DNA of 64,000 nucleotides. Source: Chromobacterium amazonense. Its GTDB lineage: Bacteria; Pseudomonadota; Gammaproteobacteria; Burkholderiales; Chromobacteriaceae. Below the pieces are notes generated by a model. The model was not told the origin of the DNA and made no database searches. It saw only the letters and a list, made by a program, of their open reading frames with translations. Both the position numbers and the translations under genes were made by a program. The DNA is taken from NCBI RefSeq assembly GCF_001855565.1, contig NZ_MKCR01000004.1:1-64000 (forward strand), given 5' to 3'. Below are positions 15,832 to 24,204 of the stretch, piece after piece. Position 1 is the first letter of the stretch, and each line of letters begins with the position of its first letter.

Positions 15832-16275
15832 ATGCGCGCACTCCCCTTGTTGTTGCTGATCTACCCGTTCGCCGAAATCGCCGCGCTGGTGGCGCTGGCC
15901 GATCACATCGGCGGACTGGCGGTATTCCTGCTGGTGCTGCTGTCCTCGCTGCTCGGCCTGTGGATGCTGCGCAACCAGAAACTCGGCGCCTTGCTGACCT
16001 TGGGCAGCGTGATGCGCCAGGGCGACAAGGTCTCGCTGTATTCTCTATTGTGGCCGCTGCGCTATGCGTTGGCCGGCCTGCTGTTCCTGCTGCCTGGCCT
16101 GCTCAGCGACATCGCCGCCATCCTGCTGCTGCTGCTGCCGCTGAAAGGACCGGATATCCAGCTGCGCACGCCCAGCGCCGGTCCCAGCGCAGCGCCGGCA
16201 GGCAACAGCGACATCATAGAAGGCGAGTACAGCCGGGTGGACGAGCAAACGCCGCCGGGCCGCCGCATTCAGTGA
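15832..16275 (+). CDS. fxsA: FxsA family membrane protein
   Basis: A 147-residue inner-membrane protein with the FxsA opening (LLLLIYPFAEIAALVALADHIGG), a second helix (FLLVLLSSLLGLWML) and a third (ALAGLLFLLPGLLSDIAAILLLLLPL), then a soluble Pro/Ser-rich tail. E. coli FxsA is known for suppressing F exclusion of phage T7; the native role is unclear. The ATG at 15832 is the only start that keeps the conserved N-terminus. The end overlaps the convergent DUF167 gene by a few bases. Confidence 0.85.
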   Translation: MRALPLLLLIYPFAEIAALVALADHIGGLAVFLLVLLSSLLGLWMLRNQKLGALLTLGSVMRQGDKVSLYSLLWPLRYALAGLLFLLPGLLSDIAAILLLLLPLKGPDIQLRTPSAGPSAAPAGNSDIIEGEYSRVDEQTPPGRRIQ

Positions 16276-16565
16276 ACACCGAACAAGGCCAGCACCGCGG
16301 CGGCGTCGAGATCGCACTGGATCTCCACCACCTTGTGCCGGTTCTTGTCGCCGGATAACAGCGAAACATCGCGCTTGGCCACGCCAAAGCGCTCCGCCAG
16401 CCAGGCCAAAAGCGCGGCGTTGGCCTTGCCGTCCACCGGCGGCGCGGCCAGGCGGATCTTCAGGCAGTCGCCATGCTCGCCAGCCGCTTCGGTCTTCTTG
16501 GCGCCAGGCTGCACATGCAGCGTCAAGCGCACGCGGCCGGCTTGGCACGACAACCAAGGTTTCAT
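16269..16565 (-). CDS. DUF167/YggU family protein
   Basis: A 98-residue protein of the YggU family, seen from VQPGAKKTEAAGEHGDCLKIRLAAPPVDGKANAALLAWLAERF and the following LLSGDKNRHKVVEI. The function is unknown; the fold is small alpha/beta. Two in-frame ATGs exist (16571 and 16565); AGGA lies directly beside the first but seven bases from the second, so 16565 is preferred. It is convergent with fxsA, overlapping its end by about seven bases. Confidence 0.8.
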   Translation of the reverse strand: MKPWLSCQAGRVRLTLHVQPGAKKTEAAGEHGDCLKIRLAAPPVDGKANAALLAWLAERFGVAKRDVSLLSGDKNRHKVVEIQCDLDAAAVLALFGVH

Positions 16566-16641
16566 CGCCATTTCCTGTCAAAAACGGGGAGTGTAGACCA
16601 AAACGCGGCCAAGCTGCACGGCCGCCACACCGGAGAAAAGT

Positions 16642-17109
16642 ATGGATATCGGCATCAACGAGCAAGACCGCCAACACATCGCAGATGGCCTGTCCCATCT
16701 GCTGGCCGACAGCTACACCCTGTACCTGAAAACCCATAACTTCCACTGGAACGTCACCGGGCCGATGTTCAACACCCTGCACCTGATGTTCGAGACCCAG
16801 TACAACGAGTTGTCGCTGGCGGTCGATGCCATCGCCGAGCGCATTCGCGCGCTGGGCCACTACGCGCCGGGCAGCTATGCCGACTACGCCCGCCTGACCT
16901 CCATTCCGGAAGCCGCCGGCGCGCCGCCCAAGGCAGATGACATGATCCGCCAGCTGGTGGAAGGCCACGAAACCATCTGTCGCACCGCCCGCAGCATCTT
17001 CGAAGTCGTCGAGCGCGCCAGCGACGAACCCAGCGCCGACCTGCTGACCCAGCGCCTGCAAGTCCACGAGAAAACCGCCTGGATGCTGCGCAGCCTGCTG
17101 GAAAAATAA
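16642..17109 (+). CDS. dps: Dps ferritin-like DNA-protecting protein
   Basis: A 155-residue four-helix protein that forms a dodecamer, oxidises Fe(II) with peroxide and stores the iron. The ferroxidase residues lie in [28 protein letters not shown] (about 32-60), with the second cluster in [19 protein letters not shown]. The N-terminus is short and lacks a Lys-rich tail, so DNA binding is not obvious. The SD is CCGGAGAAAAGT. A GC-rich hairpin with a short U-tract follows the stop, so it is a single-gene unit. Confidence 0.92.
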   Translation: MDIGINEQDRQHIADGLSHLLADSYTLYLKTHNFHWNVTGPMFNTLHLMFETQYNELSLAVDAIAERIRALGHYAPGSYADYARLTSIPEAAGAPPKADDMIRQLVEGHETICRTARSIFEVVERASDEPSADLLTQRLQVHEKTAWMLRSLLEK

Positions 17110-17130
17110 GCGTCCGCCGCACGCCGCCCG

Positions 17131-17154
17131 ACGCCGCGCCCCGCGCGGCGTTTT
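17131..17154 (+). terminator. intrinsic terminator after dps
   Basis: The stem ACGCCGCGC/GCGCGGCGT (9 bp, three-base loop) is followed by TTTC on the plus strand. A TACACT -10-like hexamer for the next gene follows about 15 bp later. Confidence 0.65.
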
Positions 17155-17198
17155 CGCGCGCGTCCGTGCTACACTCCGGCAAAGTCCGGAAACTTTAC

Positions 17199-18041
17199 AT
17201 GGCCGACCATCTGCACCGCTCTCGCCCCCTCGCGCCCAACAACCGTCCGCTGTGGCTGATGGCGGGCGTGTCGCTGCTGGCGCACGCCGCGCTGTTGAGC
17301 CTGTTTGGCGCGGCGCCGTCCGCGCCGCCTCCGGCCGCCTCCGGCCCGCTGCAGATCAGCCTGCGGCCACGGCATCTGCCTGCCCCCGCCGCGCCGGTGA
17401 CCGAGCGGGTCGCTGAAGACAACCGCCCGGGTGCCGGCAATACCGTGGCCCCACGCCAGCTGATCAGCCGCAGCGATACCCCGAAACCGGCCGCCTCCCC
17501 CGCGCCGCCGCCGCAACAGCAAACCGCGCCGCTCACGCCCATCACCCGCGCGACGCCCAACGCGGCGCAGCTGGCATCGACGCCGCCAAGCGCGACGGTC
17601 AGCACCGGCTCGCTGCTGGCCCAGGTCGGGGCGCTGTCGCGCAGCGGCGACAACGCCGCGGCCGACAACGACCAGGAAAGCGGCCAGGCGGGCAGCAATC
17701 TCGGCGAAGCCGCGCGCGGCTATGCCTGGGCGCGCTACCAGGCGGACTGGCGGCTGAAGGTGGAGCGGATCGGCAATCTGAATTATCCGGACGAGGCGCG
17801 CCGCCTCGGCCTGCATGGCGCAGTGACGCTGGAGGTGACGATAGCGGCCGACGGCAGCCTGCATGGCATGCGCGTCAGCCGCTCGTCCGGCACGCCGGTC
17901 CTGGACCAGGCCGCCCAGCGCATCGTCGAACTGGCCTCGCCGTTCGCGCCGTTTCCGTCATCGCTGGCTGCGCGCAACCCGACGCTGCGCATCAGCCAGA
18001 AATTCGTTTTCACCCGCGACAATCTGTTGTCCAGCCATTGA
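17199..18041 (+). CDS. TonB-like energy transducer
   Basis: A 280-residue protein with one N-terminal membrane helix (LWLMAGVSLLAHAALLSLFG), a Pro/Ala-rich periplasmic linker of about 130 residues and a C-terminal TonB domain (about 185-275: YPDEARRLGLHGAVTLEVTIAADGSLHGMRVSRSSG). It would carry proton-motive force to outer-membrane receptors. No ExbB/ExbD or receptor genes are next to it, so its partner is unknown; it may be a secondary TonB. The ATG at 17199 leaves a short basic N-tail before the helix. Confidence 0.82.
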   Translation: MADHLHRSRPLAPNNRPLWLMAGVSLLAHAALLSLFGAAPSAPPPAASGPLQISLRPRHLPAPAAPVTERVAEDNRPGAGNTVAPRQLISRSDTPKPAASPAPPPQQQTAPLTPITRATPNAAQLASTPPSATVSTGSLLAQVGALSRSGDNAAADNDQESGQAGSNLGEAARGYAWARYQADWRLKVERIGNLNYPDEARRLGLHGAVTLEVTIAADGSLHGMRVSRSSGTPVLDQAAQRIVELASPFAPFPSSLAARNPTLRISQKFVFTRDNLLSSH

Positions 18042-18054
18042 ACAAGGATGCATC

Positions 18055-18432
18055 ATGTTTGAAGTCAACCGCAGTCTCGCGCTATTGCGCCCGCAGGCGC
18101 CGTTTCTCGCCTGGCTCAAGAGCCTGCCCGGCGCCATCGACCCGCAGCTGACGCTGGAGACGCTGGCCGCCGATTGCAACGCGCTGCTGATTCCGCCCGC
18201 GGATGACTACGACAGCGCGCGCCGCTTCGTGCTGCAAAGCTACCGCCAGCTGTTCGAGGCAGAACTCGCCGACTGGTGCGAGGACCAAAGCCTGTGGCCG
18301 CAAAACATCAGTCCGAATCTGTTCCAGCAATGGTTCAAGCTGGAAATCCATTCGGTGCTGACCGACCTGGCGCCGGAGCCGCTGGAGCGCGAAGCCTTCG
18401 TGCCGCTGGACCTGGACGGCCGCGGCGTCTAA
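18055..18432 (+). CDS. conserved hypothetical protein (125 aa)
   Basis: A 125-residue soluble protein that I cannot assign to a family. It is acidic and rich in Leu and aromatic residues (LFEAELADWCEDQSLWPQNISPNLFQQWFKLEIHSVL) and lacks signal or membrane segments. The ATG has the SD AAGGATG. It lies 13 bp after the TonB-like gene and 27 bp before the thioesterase gene, so all are probably co-transcribed. Confidence 0.65.
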   Translation: MFEVNRSLALLRPQAPFLAWLKSLPGAIDPQLTLETLAADCNALLIPPADDYDSARRFVLQSYRQLFEAELADWCEDQSLWPQNISPNLFQQWFKLEIHSVLTDLAPEPLEREAFVPLDLDGRGV

Positions 18433-18459
18433 TCGCCACACACAACAAAGGGGAAACAC

Positions 18460-18873
18460 ATGGCACACCACACCCGGATCAAGGTCCGCGGCTATCATCT
18501 GGACCTGTTCGGCCACGTCAACAACGCGCGCTACCTGGAGTTTCTCGAGGAAGCGCGCTGGAACTGCTTCGAGGACAGCGGCACGCTGGCGCAATTCCTG
18601 CAAAGCGGCCTAGGCCTCGCCGTGGTCAACATCAATATCGACTACGCGCGCCCGGCCACCATGGGCGAAATGCTGCTGATTGAAACCGCCGTCAAGTCGA
18701 TAGGCAACCGCAGCGCGGTGATCCACCAGCGCGTGCTGCTGGACGGCACGGACACGCTGGTCGCCCAGGCCGACGTCACCTTCGTGGTGTTCGACACCCG
18801 CGCCGGCAAGGCCGTGGTGCTGGAAGGCCCGTTGAAGGACGCGCTGGAATTGATACAGGCCCAGTCGGCCTGA
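18460..18873 (+). CDS. acyl-CoA thioesterase (4HBT fold, YbgC/FadM type)
   Basis: A 137-residue hot-dog-fold thioesterase. The catalytic Asp lies in the motif LDLFGHVNNARYLEFLEEARW near the N-terminus. It would hydrolyse acyl-CoA thioesters; chain preference cannot be read. The SD is AAAGGGGAAAC. It sits between a hypothetical gene and a TlpA-like gene, all in one direction with short gaps. Confidence 0.85.
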   Translation: MAHHTRIKVRGYHLDLFGHVNNARYLEFLEEARWNCFEDSGTLAQFLQSGLGLAVVNINIDYARPATMGEMLLIETAVKSIGNRSAVIHQRVLLDGTDTLVAQADVTFVVFDTRAGKAVVLEGPLKDALELIQAQSA

Positions 18874-18893
18874 AACGAAGGCGGGAACGCGAG

Positions 18894-19379
18894 ATGAAGA
18901 AAGGTTTGCTGATCCTGGCGGCGCTGCTGATCGTGGCCGGCGTCGTCTACACCGTGCTGTTCGCGCGCCAGGCCGCGCCGGAGGTGAAACTGACCTCGCT
19001 GGCGGGCGTCACCACCAGCACCTCGGCGCTGAAAGGCAAAGTGGTGCTGGTGAACTTCTGGGCCACCAGTTGCCCGGGCTGCGTCGAGGAAATGCCGGAG
19101 ATCAAGAAGCTGCATCAGGAGTACGCCGGCAAGGGGCTGAACGTGCTGGCGGTGGCGATGAGCTACGACCCGCCCAACTACGTGCAAAGCTTCGTCGCCA
19201 AGAACGAGCTGCCCTTCTTCGTCGCGCTGGATACCCAGGGCGATGTGGCCAAGGCTTTCGGCGACATCCAGCTGGCGCCCACCACTTTCCTGATCGACAA
19301 GCAGGGCAACATCATCAAGCGCTACGTCGGGGTGATGAACTTCCCCGAAGTGCGCAAGCTGATCCAGCAGCAGCTGTAA
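18894..19379 (+). CDS. TlpA-like membrane-anchored thioredoxin
   Basis: A 161-residue protein with an N-terminal hydrophobic helix (LLILAALLIVAGVVYTVLFA) that anchors it in the membrane, and a periplasmic thioredoxin domain with the redox pair in WATSCPGCVEEMPEIKKL. It keeps the cis-Pro loop LAPTTFLIDKQGN. The CPGC centre is a variant of the usual CxPC. It probably reduces exported or cytochrome c-type substrates. A second periplasmic thioredoxin lies at 38900-39379; both are followed by copies of the same intergenic repeat. Confidence 0.85.
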   Translation: MKKGLLILAALLIVAGVVYTVLFARQAAPEVKLTSLAGVTTSTSALKGKVVLVNFWATSCPGCVEEMPEIKKLHQEYAGKGLNVLAVAMSYDPPNYVQSFVAKNELPFFVALDTQGDVAKAFGDIQLAPTTFLIDKQGNIIKRYVGVMNFPEVRKLIQQQL

Positions 19380-19385
19380 TCCCCT

Positions 19386-19511
19386 GTAGGGCGGAAGCCC
19401 CTGACCGAGCGCGGCAAGCGTAGCGGCGCGAGGAAATCGGGGCGTTCCGCCGCCCGCCTAACCTAGCCACCTCGGCGGAACTCCCGGCTAAAAGCCGGGC
19501 TTCCGCCCTAC
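19386..19511. repeat. intergenic repeat with 15-bp inverted ends (copy 1)
   Basis: GTAGGGCGGAAGCCC (19386-19400) and its exact inverse (19497-19511) bracket 96 bp. The right-hand 38 bp, with its inner hairpin CCCGGC...GCCGGG, closely match 39408-39443. It lies between convergent genes and may act as a bidirectional transcription stop. Confidence 0.6.
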
Positions 19512-19517
19512 GGCCCT

Positions 19518-19844
19518 TCAGATTTTGGTCCTCGGCTCCCACCGTCTAGGCAGCTTGTAATTCGTTCCCGACTGGATCTTCAGATGGACAGGAAGATAAG
19601 CGCCATAAACCGCTTTTGCTACCTGCTGTCGAAAATCACGCTTAGTCGCGTCCGGCATCGTCGGATGCCGCTGGATGGCTTCATCGATGTCATCAGCCAT
19701 GGCGTACAAATCGTCCAACAAATCAACCACTGGCCTCCAACCTGCCTCATCCACACCATCCTCCAAGGCGGATTGTCCCTCGCTCTGCGCCGCTTGCGCC
19801 TGGCGGTGCAGCCTGTCCAGCTGCGCCTGGATGCTACGTTCCAT
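19518..19844 (-). CDS. hypothetical protein (108 aa)
   Basis: A 108-residue soluble protein without a recognised family. It begins with a Gln-rich helix (SIQAQLDRLHRQAQAAQSEGQ) and ends in a basic tail. The text LDDLYAMADDIDEAIQRHPTMPDATKRDFRQQVAKAVYGAYL looks helical. The start is GTG 19847 or ATG 19844, both served by the SD AAAGGAGAG; I use the ATG. Base composition is lower in GC than its neighbours, so it may be an accessory gene. Confidence 0.6.
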   Translation of the reverse strand: MERSIQAQLDRLHRQAQAAQSEGQSALEDGVDEAGWRPVVDLLDDLYAMADDIDEAIQRHPTMPDATKRDFRQQVAKAVYGAYLPVHLKIQSGTNYKLPRRWEPRTKI

Positions 19845-19923
19845 CACACCGCTCTCCTTTATTCATCGTCACTAAAAAATACCAAACGAATAATAACAAC
19901 AGAAAGCTGGTCAGATCACAAGT

Positions 19924-20688
19924 TCACGCGCCCCCGCATACCGCGCAAGCTGGATCGCGCGGCACGCGGATCTGCTTGAAGCCGCCGCCCAGCGCGTCGT
20001 ACAGCGTCAGCTTGCCCAGCGCCGGCGCGATGCCGGAGAGCAGCTTGACCGCCTCCACCGCCTGCAGGCTGCCTATCACCCCTACCAAGGGCGACAGCAC
20101 GCCGAAAGTGGCGCATGGGCCATCGCTGGCCTCCCCCTCGTCCGGAAACAGGCAGTGGTAGCACGGCGAGGCGGCGTCGCGGCGGTCGAACACCGCCAGC
20201 TGGCCGGAGAAGCGCACCGCCGCGCCGGACACCAGCGGCACCTTGGCGGCCATGCAGGCGCGGTTGACGGCGTGGCGGGTGGCGAAATTATCGCTGCAAT
20301 CCAGCACCAGATCGTGCGCCGCCACTTCGTCCATCAATCGCTGGCCCGACAGCCGCTCGGCCATCGGCCGGACTTCAATCGATGGATTCAAGGCCAGCAT
20401 GCGACGCGCCGCCGACTCGGCCTTGCCCTGCCCCAGGCTCGCCGTATCGTGCGCGATCTGGCGCTGCAAATTGGACAGTTCCACCGTGTCGTCATCGACG
20501 ATGGTGATGCGGCCGACGCCGGCGCTGGCCAGGTACAAGGCAACCGGCGAACCCAATCCCCCGGCGCCGACGATCAGCGCCCGCGCCGCCAGCAGGCGGC
20601 GCTGGCCGACGATGTCGATCTCCGGCAGCAGGATGTGGCGGCTGTAGCGCAGCAGCGCCGCGTCGTCGAGATCGTGCTCGGATTCCAT
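19924..20688 (-). CDS. moeB: MoeB/ThiF/HesA-type E1-like adenylyltransferase
   Basis: A 254-residue enzyme that adenylates the C-terminus of a ubiquitin-like sulfur carrier (MoaD or ThiS). It has the ATP-binding GAGGLGSPVALYLASAGVG, the VELSNLQRQI segment, the DCSDNFATRHAVN motif and four zinc-ligand cysteines (CYHC and CAVC). The ATG at 20688 has the SD GGGAGCC, and the frame upstream overlaps a terminator. Which carrier it serves cannot be told; no moaD or thiS is adjacent. The symbol is the most likely one, and thiF is the alternative. Confidence 0.82.
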   Translation of the reverse strand: MESEHDLDDAALLRYSRHILLPEIDIVGQRRLLAARALIVGAGGLGSPVALYLASAGVGRITIVDDDTVELSNLQRQIAHDTASLGQGKAESAARRMLALNPSIEVRPMAERLSGQRLMDEVAAHDLVLDCSDNFATRHAVNRACMAAKVPLVSGAAVRFSGQLAVFDRRDAASPCYHCLFPDEGEASDGPCATFGVLSPLVGVIGSLQAVEAVKLLSGIAPALGKLTLYDALGGGFKQIRVPRDPACAVCGGA

Positions 20689-20707
20689 ATGAGGCTCCCA
20701 ATGCAAA

Positions 20708-20729
20708 ACGCCAGCCCCTGGGCTGGCGT
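20708..20729 (-). terminator. intrinsic terminator after ntrX
   Basis: A 9-bp stem ACGCCAGCC/GGCTGGCGT with a four-base loop, followed on the minus strand by TTTTGCAT. It lies between the ntrX stop and the moeB start, so moeB is probably a separate or partly read-through unit. Confidence 0.6.
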
Positions 20730-20833
20730 CGATAAACGATTTGCGACGAGCAAACGCCTGAAACAAGGCGCGCCGCCGCAGACAATACACATGGCGCGGC
20801 AAGGAGGCGCAACGCCGTATCGGGCGCGCTGCC

Positions 20834-22102
20834 TTATTCCTCGGCCACTTTGCGGGCGAACTTGATGCCCAGCTGCTTGAGCTTGCGGTACAAGTGCGTA
20901 CGCTCCAGGCCCACTTTCTGCGCCACCCGGCTCATATTGCCGTTTTCCAGCGAGATGTGGTACTCGAAGTAGCGGCGCTCGAGCTGTTCGCGCAGCTCGC
21001 GCAGCGGAATGTTGAAGTCGAAGCCCGACTCTTCCACCGGCTTTTCGTGGCGGAACTGCGCCAGCACCTTGTTGACCTCGGCGGCGTCTATCTCGTCGGA
21101 CTCCGCGGTCAGCGCCAGGCTCTTGATGATGCTGCGCAGCTGCTCCAGGTTGCCCGGCCAGTCGTACTGGCGCATCGCGTTCAGCGCAGCGGTGGTCAGC
21201 TTGCGGCCCGGCACCTGCTTGGACTCCACCAGTTCGACCAGAATCTGCTCGGCGATGAAGGTGATGTCCTCGGCGTGCTCGCGCAGCGGCGGAATCGGCA
21301 CGATGACGCTGGACAGCGCGGTCAGCAGGCGGTTGTCGCACTCCGGGTCCACCAGCAGCTCCTGCAGCGGGCGGCTGCAGGAACAGATCAGGCGCACATT
21401 GAAGCGGTCCAGCTTGGACAGCAGGAACAGCAGGCCCTGCTGCACGCGGCGGCTGTACTGGCCGATTTCCGGCAGGTACAACACGCCGTTGTTGGCCTTC
21501 TGCAAGAGCTCCAGCGGCGCGTCGGCCAGCTGTTCCAGCTTGGCCGGCGTCACCCAGGGCGTATTGCCCTGATGGAAAAAACGCGCCACCAGCTCGAAGC
21601 CGGAACCGGACTCGCCGGTCAACAGCACCGGCGACTTGACCTTGGCCACGCGCTCCAACTGGCGCTTCAGTTCCTGGATGGGCTCGCTGCGTCCCAGCTT
21701 GTCCAGGTTCAGCGAGGTATTGGCCTGCATGTCGCCGTATTTCAGCGCGCGCTGCACCGTGGTCAGCAGCTTCTGCAGGGCGATCGGTTTCTCGAGGAAG
21801 TCGAATGCGCCGATGCGGGTGGCCTCCACCGCGGTGTCGATGCTGGCGTGGCCGGACATCATGACCACCGGCATGTTCAGCAAGCCGGACTTGGCCCACT
21901 CCTTCAGCAGGGTCACGCCGTCGCAGTCCGGCATCCAGATGTCGAGCAGCACCAGCGCGGGGCGCGTCTGGTTGCGCAACTGCCGAGCCACCTCGGCATT
22001 TTCCGCCAGGGCCACGGTATAACCTTCGTCCTGCAGGATCTCGGAGAGCAGTTCTCGAATACCGATCTCGTCGTCCACAATCAAAATATCGCTGCTACGC
22101 AT
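20834..22102 (-). CDS. ntrX: NtrX-like response regulator with degenerate AAA+ domain
   Basis: A 422-residue regulator: a receiver domain (1-120) with the phospho-acceptor in VLLDIWMPDCDGV, a central AAA+ domain (about 140-360) and a Fis-type helix-turn-helix (MSRVAQKVGLERTHLYRKLKQLGI) at the end. The central domain is degenerate. Walker A reads GESGSGFE, with Phe in place of the ATP-binding Lys. The Walker B segment is GVLYLPEIG and lacks the usual Asp, and no GAFTGA sigma-54 contact loop is visible. It therefore probably binds DNA without sigma-54 activation, as described for neisserial NtrX. Its ATG overlaps the ntrY stop (TAATG). Confidence 0.88.
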   Translation of the reverse strand: MRSSDILIVDDEIGIRELLSEILQDEGYTVALAENAEVARQLRNQTRPALVLLDIWMPDCDGVTLLKEWAKSGLLNMPVVMMSGHASIDTAVEATRIGAFDFLEKPIALQKLLTTVQRALKYGDMQANTSLNLDKLGRSEPIQELKRQLERVAKVKSPVLLTGESGSGFELVARFFHQGNTPWVTPAKLEQLADAPLELLQKANNGVLYLPEIGQYSRRVQQGLLFLLSKLDRFNVRLICSCSRPLQELLVDPECDNRLLTALSSVIVPIPPLREHAEDITFIAEQILVELVESKQVPGRKLTTAALNAMRQYDWPGNLEQLRSIIKSLALTAESDEIDAAEVNKVLAQFRHEKPVEESGFDFNIPLRELREQLERRYFEYHISLENGNMSRVAQKVGLERTHLYRKLKQLGIKFARKVAEE

Positions 22103-24204
22103 TAGGCCTCCAGCAATGGCAGGGAAAGAAGGACGCGCGCGCCTTGCCGTTCGGCATTCCCCAAGATGACCTGTCCATGGTGCTCTTCCATAATCTTCTT
22201 GACCACGGCCAGTCCGAGACCGGTGCCCTTGGCTTTGCTAGTCACATAAGGCTCGAACGCGCGCCTGAGGATGTCCGGGCTAAAACCGGCCCCGTTATCC
22301 TCGACGCAGACGAGCGCGTTTCCTTCTTCTTGTCGGCTGCTAATTTGAATCATCGGGATGCCAACGTCAAGGACTGCGTCCTGGGCGTTCTGCATCAGGT
22401 TGTGCAGCACCTGGCGCAGCAGGGCGGCATCGCCCATGATCATCAGCGGCATATCGTCCAGCGCAATCTTAACAGCAGGATTGGATTCGTAAAGAGCCAT
22501 CACTTCTCGAATCACCTGATTGAGATCAAGTTTGACCAGTTTGATCTTGGGCGCGCGGGCATAATCGCGGAAAGCGTCCACCATGCTCTTGAGCGCGCCC
22601 ACCTGCTTGATGATGGTATCGGTGGAACGTTTCAGCATGTCGGCATCCGGGCCTTCCAGCTTGTCGGCCAGCTTCATCGCCAGCCGTTCGGCCGATAGCT
22701 GGATAGGCGTCAGCGGATTGCGGATCTCATGCGCCAGCCGCTTGGCCACCTCGCCCCAGGCCGCGTCGCGCTGGGCGCGGGCCAGTTCGGTGATGTCGTT
22801 GAACACCAGCACGTAGCCGTCGCTGGAGTGCTCCGGCAGCCGCGCGCCGCGCACCAGCAGGATGCGCTCGCCCTGGCTGGTTTCATAATTCAGCTGAGTC
22901 TGCCAATCGGTTTCGACGTCGCTGTCGGCGTGCTGCATCACGGTTTCCACCAACGACGTCACCGCCGGCATTTCCCTGCCCCACTCCGGGAAACGATGCT
23001 CCGCCAGACGGCCGAACTCCACCCCCAGAATGCGCGAGGCGCTGCTATTGGCGGCGCGGATCTGCCAGTTGCCGCCAAAGGCGATGACGCCGGCCGACAG
23101 GTTGGCCAGTATGCTTTCCAGATAAAGCTTGCCGCCTTCCAGCTCGCCGCGGCTTTTTTCCGCCTGCTGCCGCGCCTCTTCCAATTGCTGCGTCATGCGG
23201 TTGAACAGCGTGGTCAGCATGCCCAGCTCGTCGCGCCGATACACCGGATGGCGCTTGGAGAAGTCGCCCTGCGCCACGGCGCGGGTGCCGGCGGCCAGCT
23301 CGGACAGCGGCGCGGACAAACGCTCGGACAGGAACAAGGCGAAGGCCAGCGCGGCCGTCAGCGCCAGCAGCACCGCCAACGCCAGCGTCAGCATGTAGAA
23401 AGTGCGCAAGCCATGACGCGCCAACAGCAGCTGGCGGTATTCGGAACGGGCGCTCTCGATCTGCTCGGCGTCGCGGCTGATGTCGGCCGGCGCGGCCTGG
23501 CTCAATTGCAGCACCCGGGTTTCCTCGCCCGGCGTGCGGTAGGCCACCAGCACCCGTAGCGACAGCCCGCTGTTGCCATCGTTTTCTATGGTTTGCTGCG
23601 GATGTTGCAAACGCACGCCGCGCAAGGCTTCATGCGTCAGCGGCATTGGCTTGCCGGCGCCGGAAAACGCCACCATCTGGCCGCTGCCGCGGTTGAATAC
23701 GGCGATCTCTGTCAAACCCAGTTGATCGCGCAAGCGGTTCAGCCGGTTCTGCAATTGCCCATCCGGCAGCGCCGCCACTTCTTCCTGCACCAGCCGTCCC
23801 TTGCGGCCGACATCGTCCAGCACGTAATTCAGCGCGCTGCGGCCCAGCACCAGGCCGCGGTCCAGCGCCGCCTCGACTTTCACGTCGAACCAGCTTTCGA
23901 TGCTGCGCGTCAGGAACTGCGCGGAAACCGTGAACACCAGCAAGCCCGGCACCAGCGCCACCCCGGCGAACATCATCGCCAGCTTTTGCGTCAGCTTGGC
24001 GCCGAACACGCGGTTTTTCACCCGCTGCCGCAAGCGCAGCAACTGGCGCGCCACCACGCTGAGCAGCGCCAGCAGCAGCAGGCTGTTCAGGCCGAACACC
24101 CACCAGTAATAGTCGTTGAGTTTGGAAGCGTTGCCGGTAGCCACCGCCAGCAGGTAGAGCAGGATCGCCCCGACGGTCGCCATCGCGATGGAGGCGTAGC
24201 GCAT
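22102..24204 (-). CDS. ntrY: NtrY-like membrane sensor histidine kinase
   Basis: A 700-residue sensor. Two N-terminal helices (about 5-20 and 38-55) and a third (about 85-105) are followed by an extracytoplasmic region to about 270, a further helix pair (TLALAVLLALTAALAFALFL), HAMP, a PAS domain (about 360-460), the phospho-His in RLAHEIRNPLTPIQLSAERLA and an HATPase_c domain with N (VLHNLMQNAQDAV), G1 (VEDNGAGF) and G2 (KGTGLGLAVVKKI) boxes. The family responds to redox or nitrogen signals. Its start overlaps the DUF4390 stop, so the kinase and its regulator are translated together. Confidence 0.92.
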   Translation of the reverse strand: MRYASIAMATVGAILLYLLAVATGNASKLNDYYWWVFGLNSLLLLALLSVVARQLLRLRQRVKNRVFGAKLTQKLAMMFAGVALVPGLLVFTVSAQFLTRSIESWFDVKVEAALDRGLVLGRSALNYVLDDVGRKGRLVQEEVAALPDGQLQNRLNRLRDQLGLTEIAVFNRGSGQMVAFSGAGKPMPLTHEALRGVRLQHPQQTIENDGNSGLSLRVLVAYRTPGEETRVLQLSQAAPADISRDAEQIESARSEYRQLLLARHGLRTFYMLTLALAVLLALTAALAFALFLSERLSAPLSELAAGTRAVAQGDFSKRHPVYRRDELGMLTTLFNRMTQQLEEARQQAEKSRGELEGGKLYLESILANLSAGVIAFGGNWQIRAANSSASRILGVEFGRLAEHRFPEWGREMPAVTSLVETVMQHADSDVETDWQTQLNYETSQGERILLVRGARLPEHSSDGYVLVFNDITELARAQRDAAWGEVAKRLAHEIRNPLTPIQLSAERLAMKLADKLEGPDADMLKRSTDTIIKQVGALKSMVDAFRDYARAPKIKLVKLDLNQVIREVMALYESNPAVKIALDDMPLMIMGDAALLRQVLHNLMQNAQDAVLDVGIPMIQISSRQEEGNALVCVEDNGAGFSPDILRRAFEPYVTSKAKGTGLGLAVVKKIMEEHHGQVILGNAERQGARVLLSLPLLEA

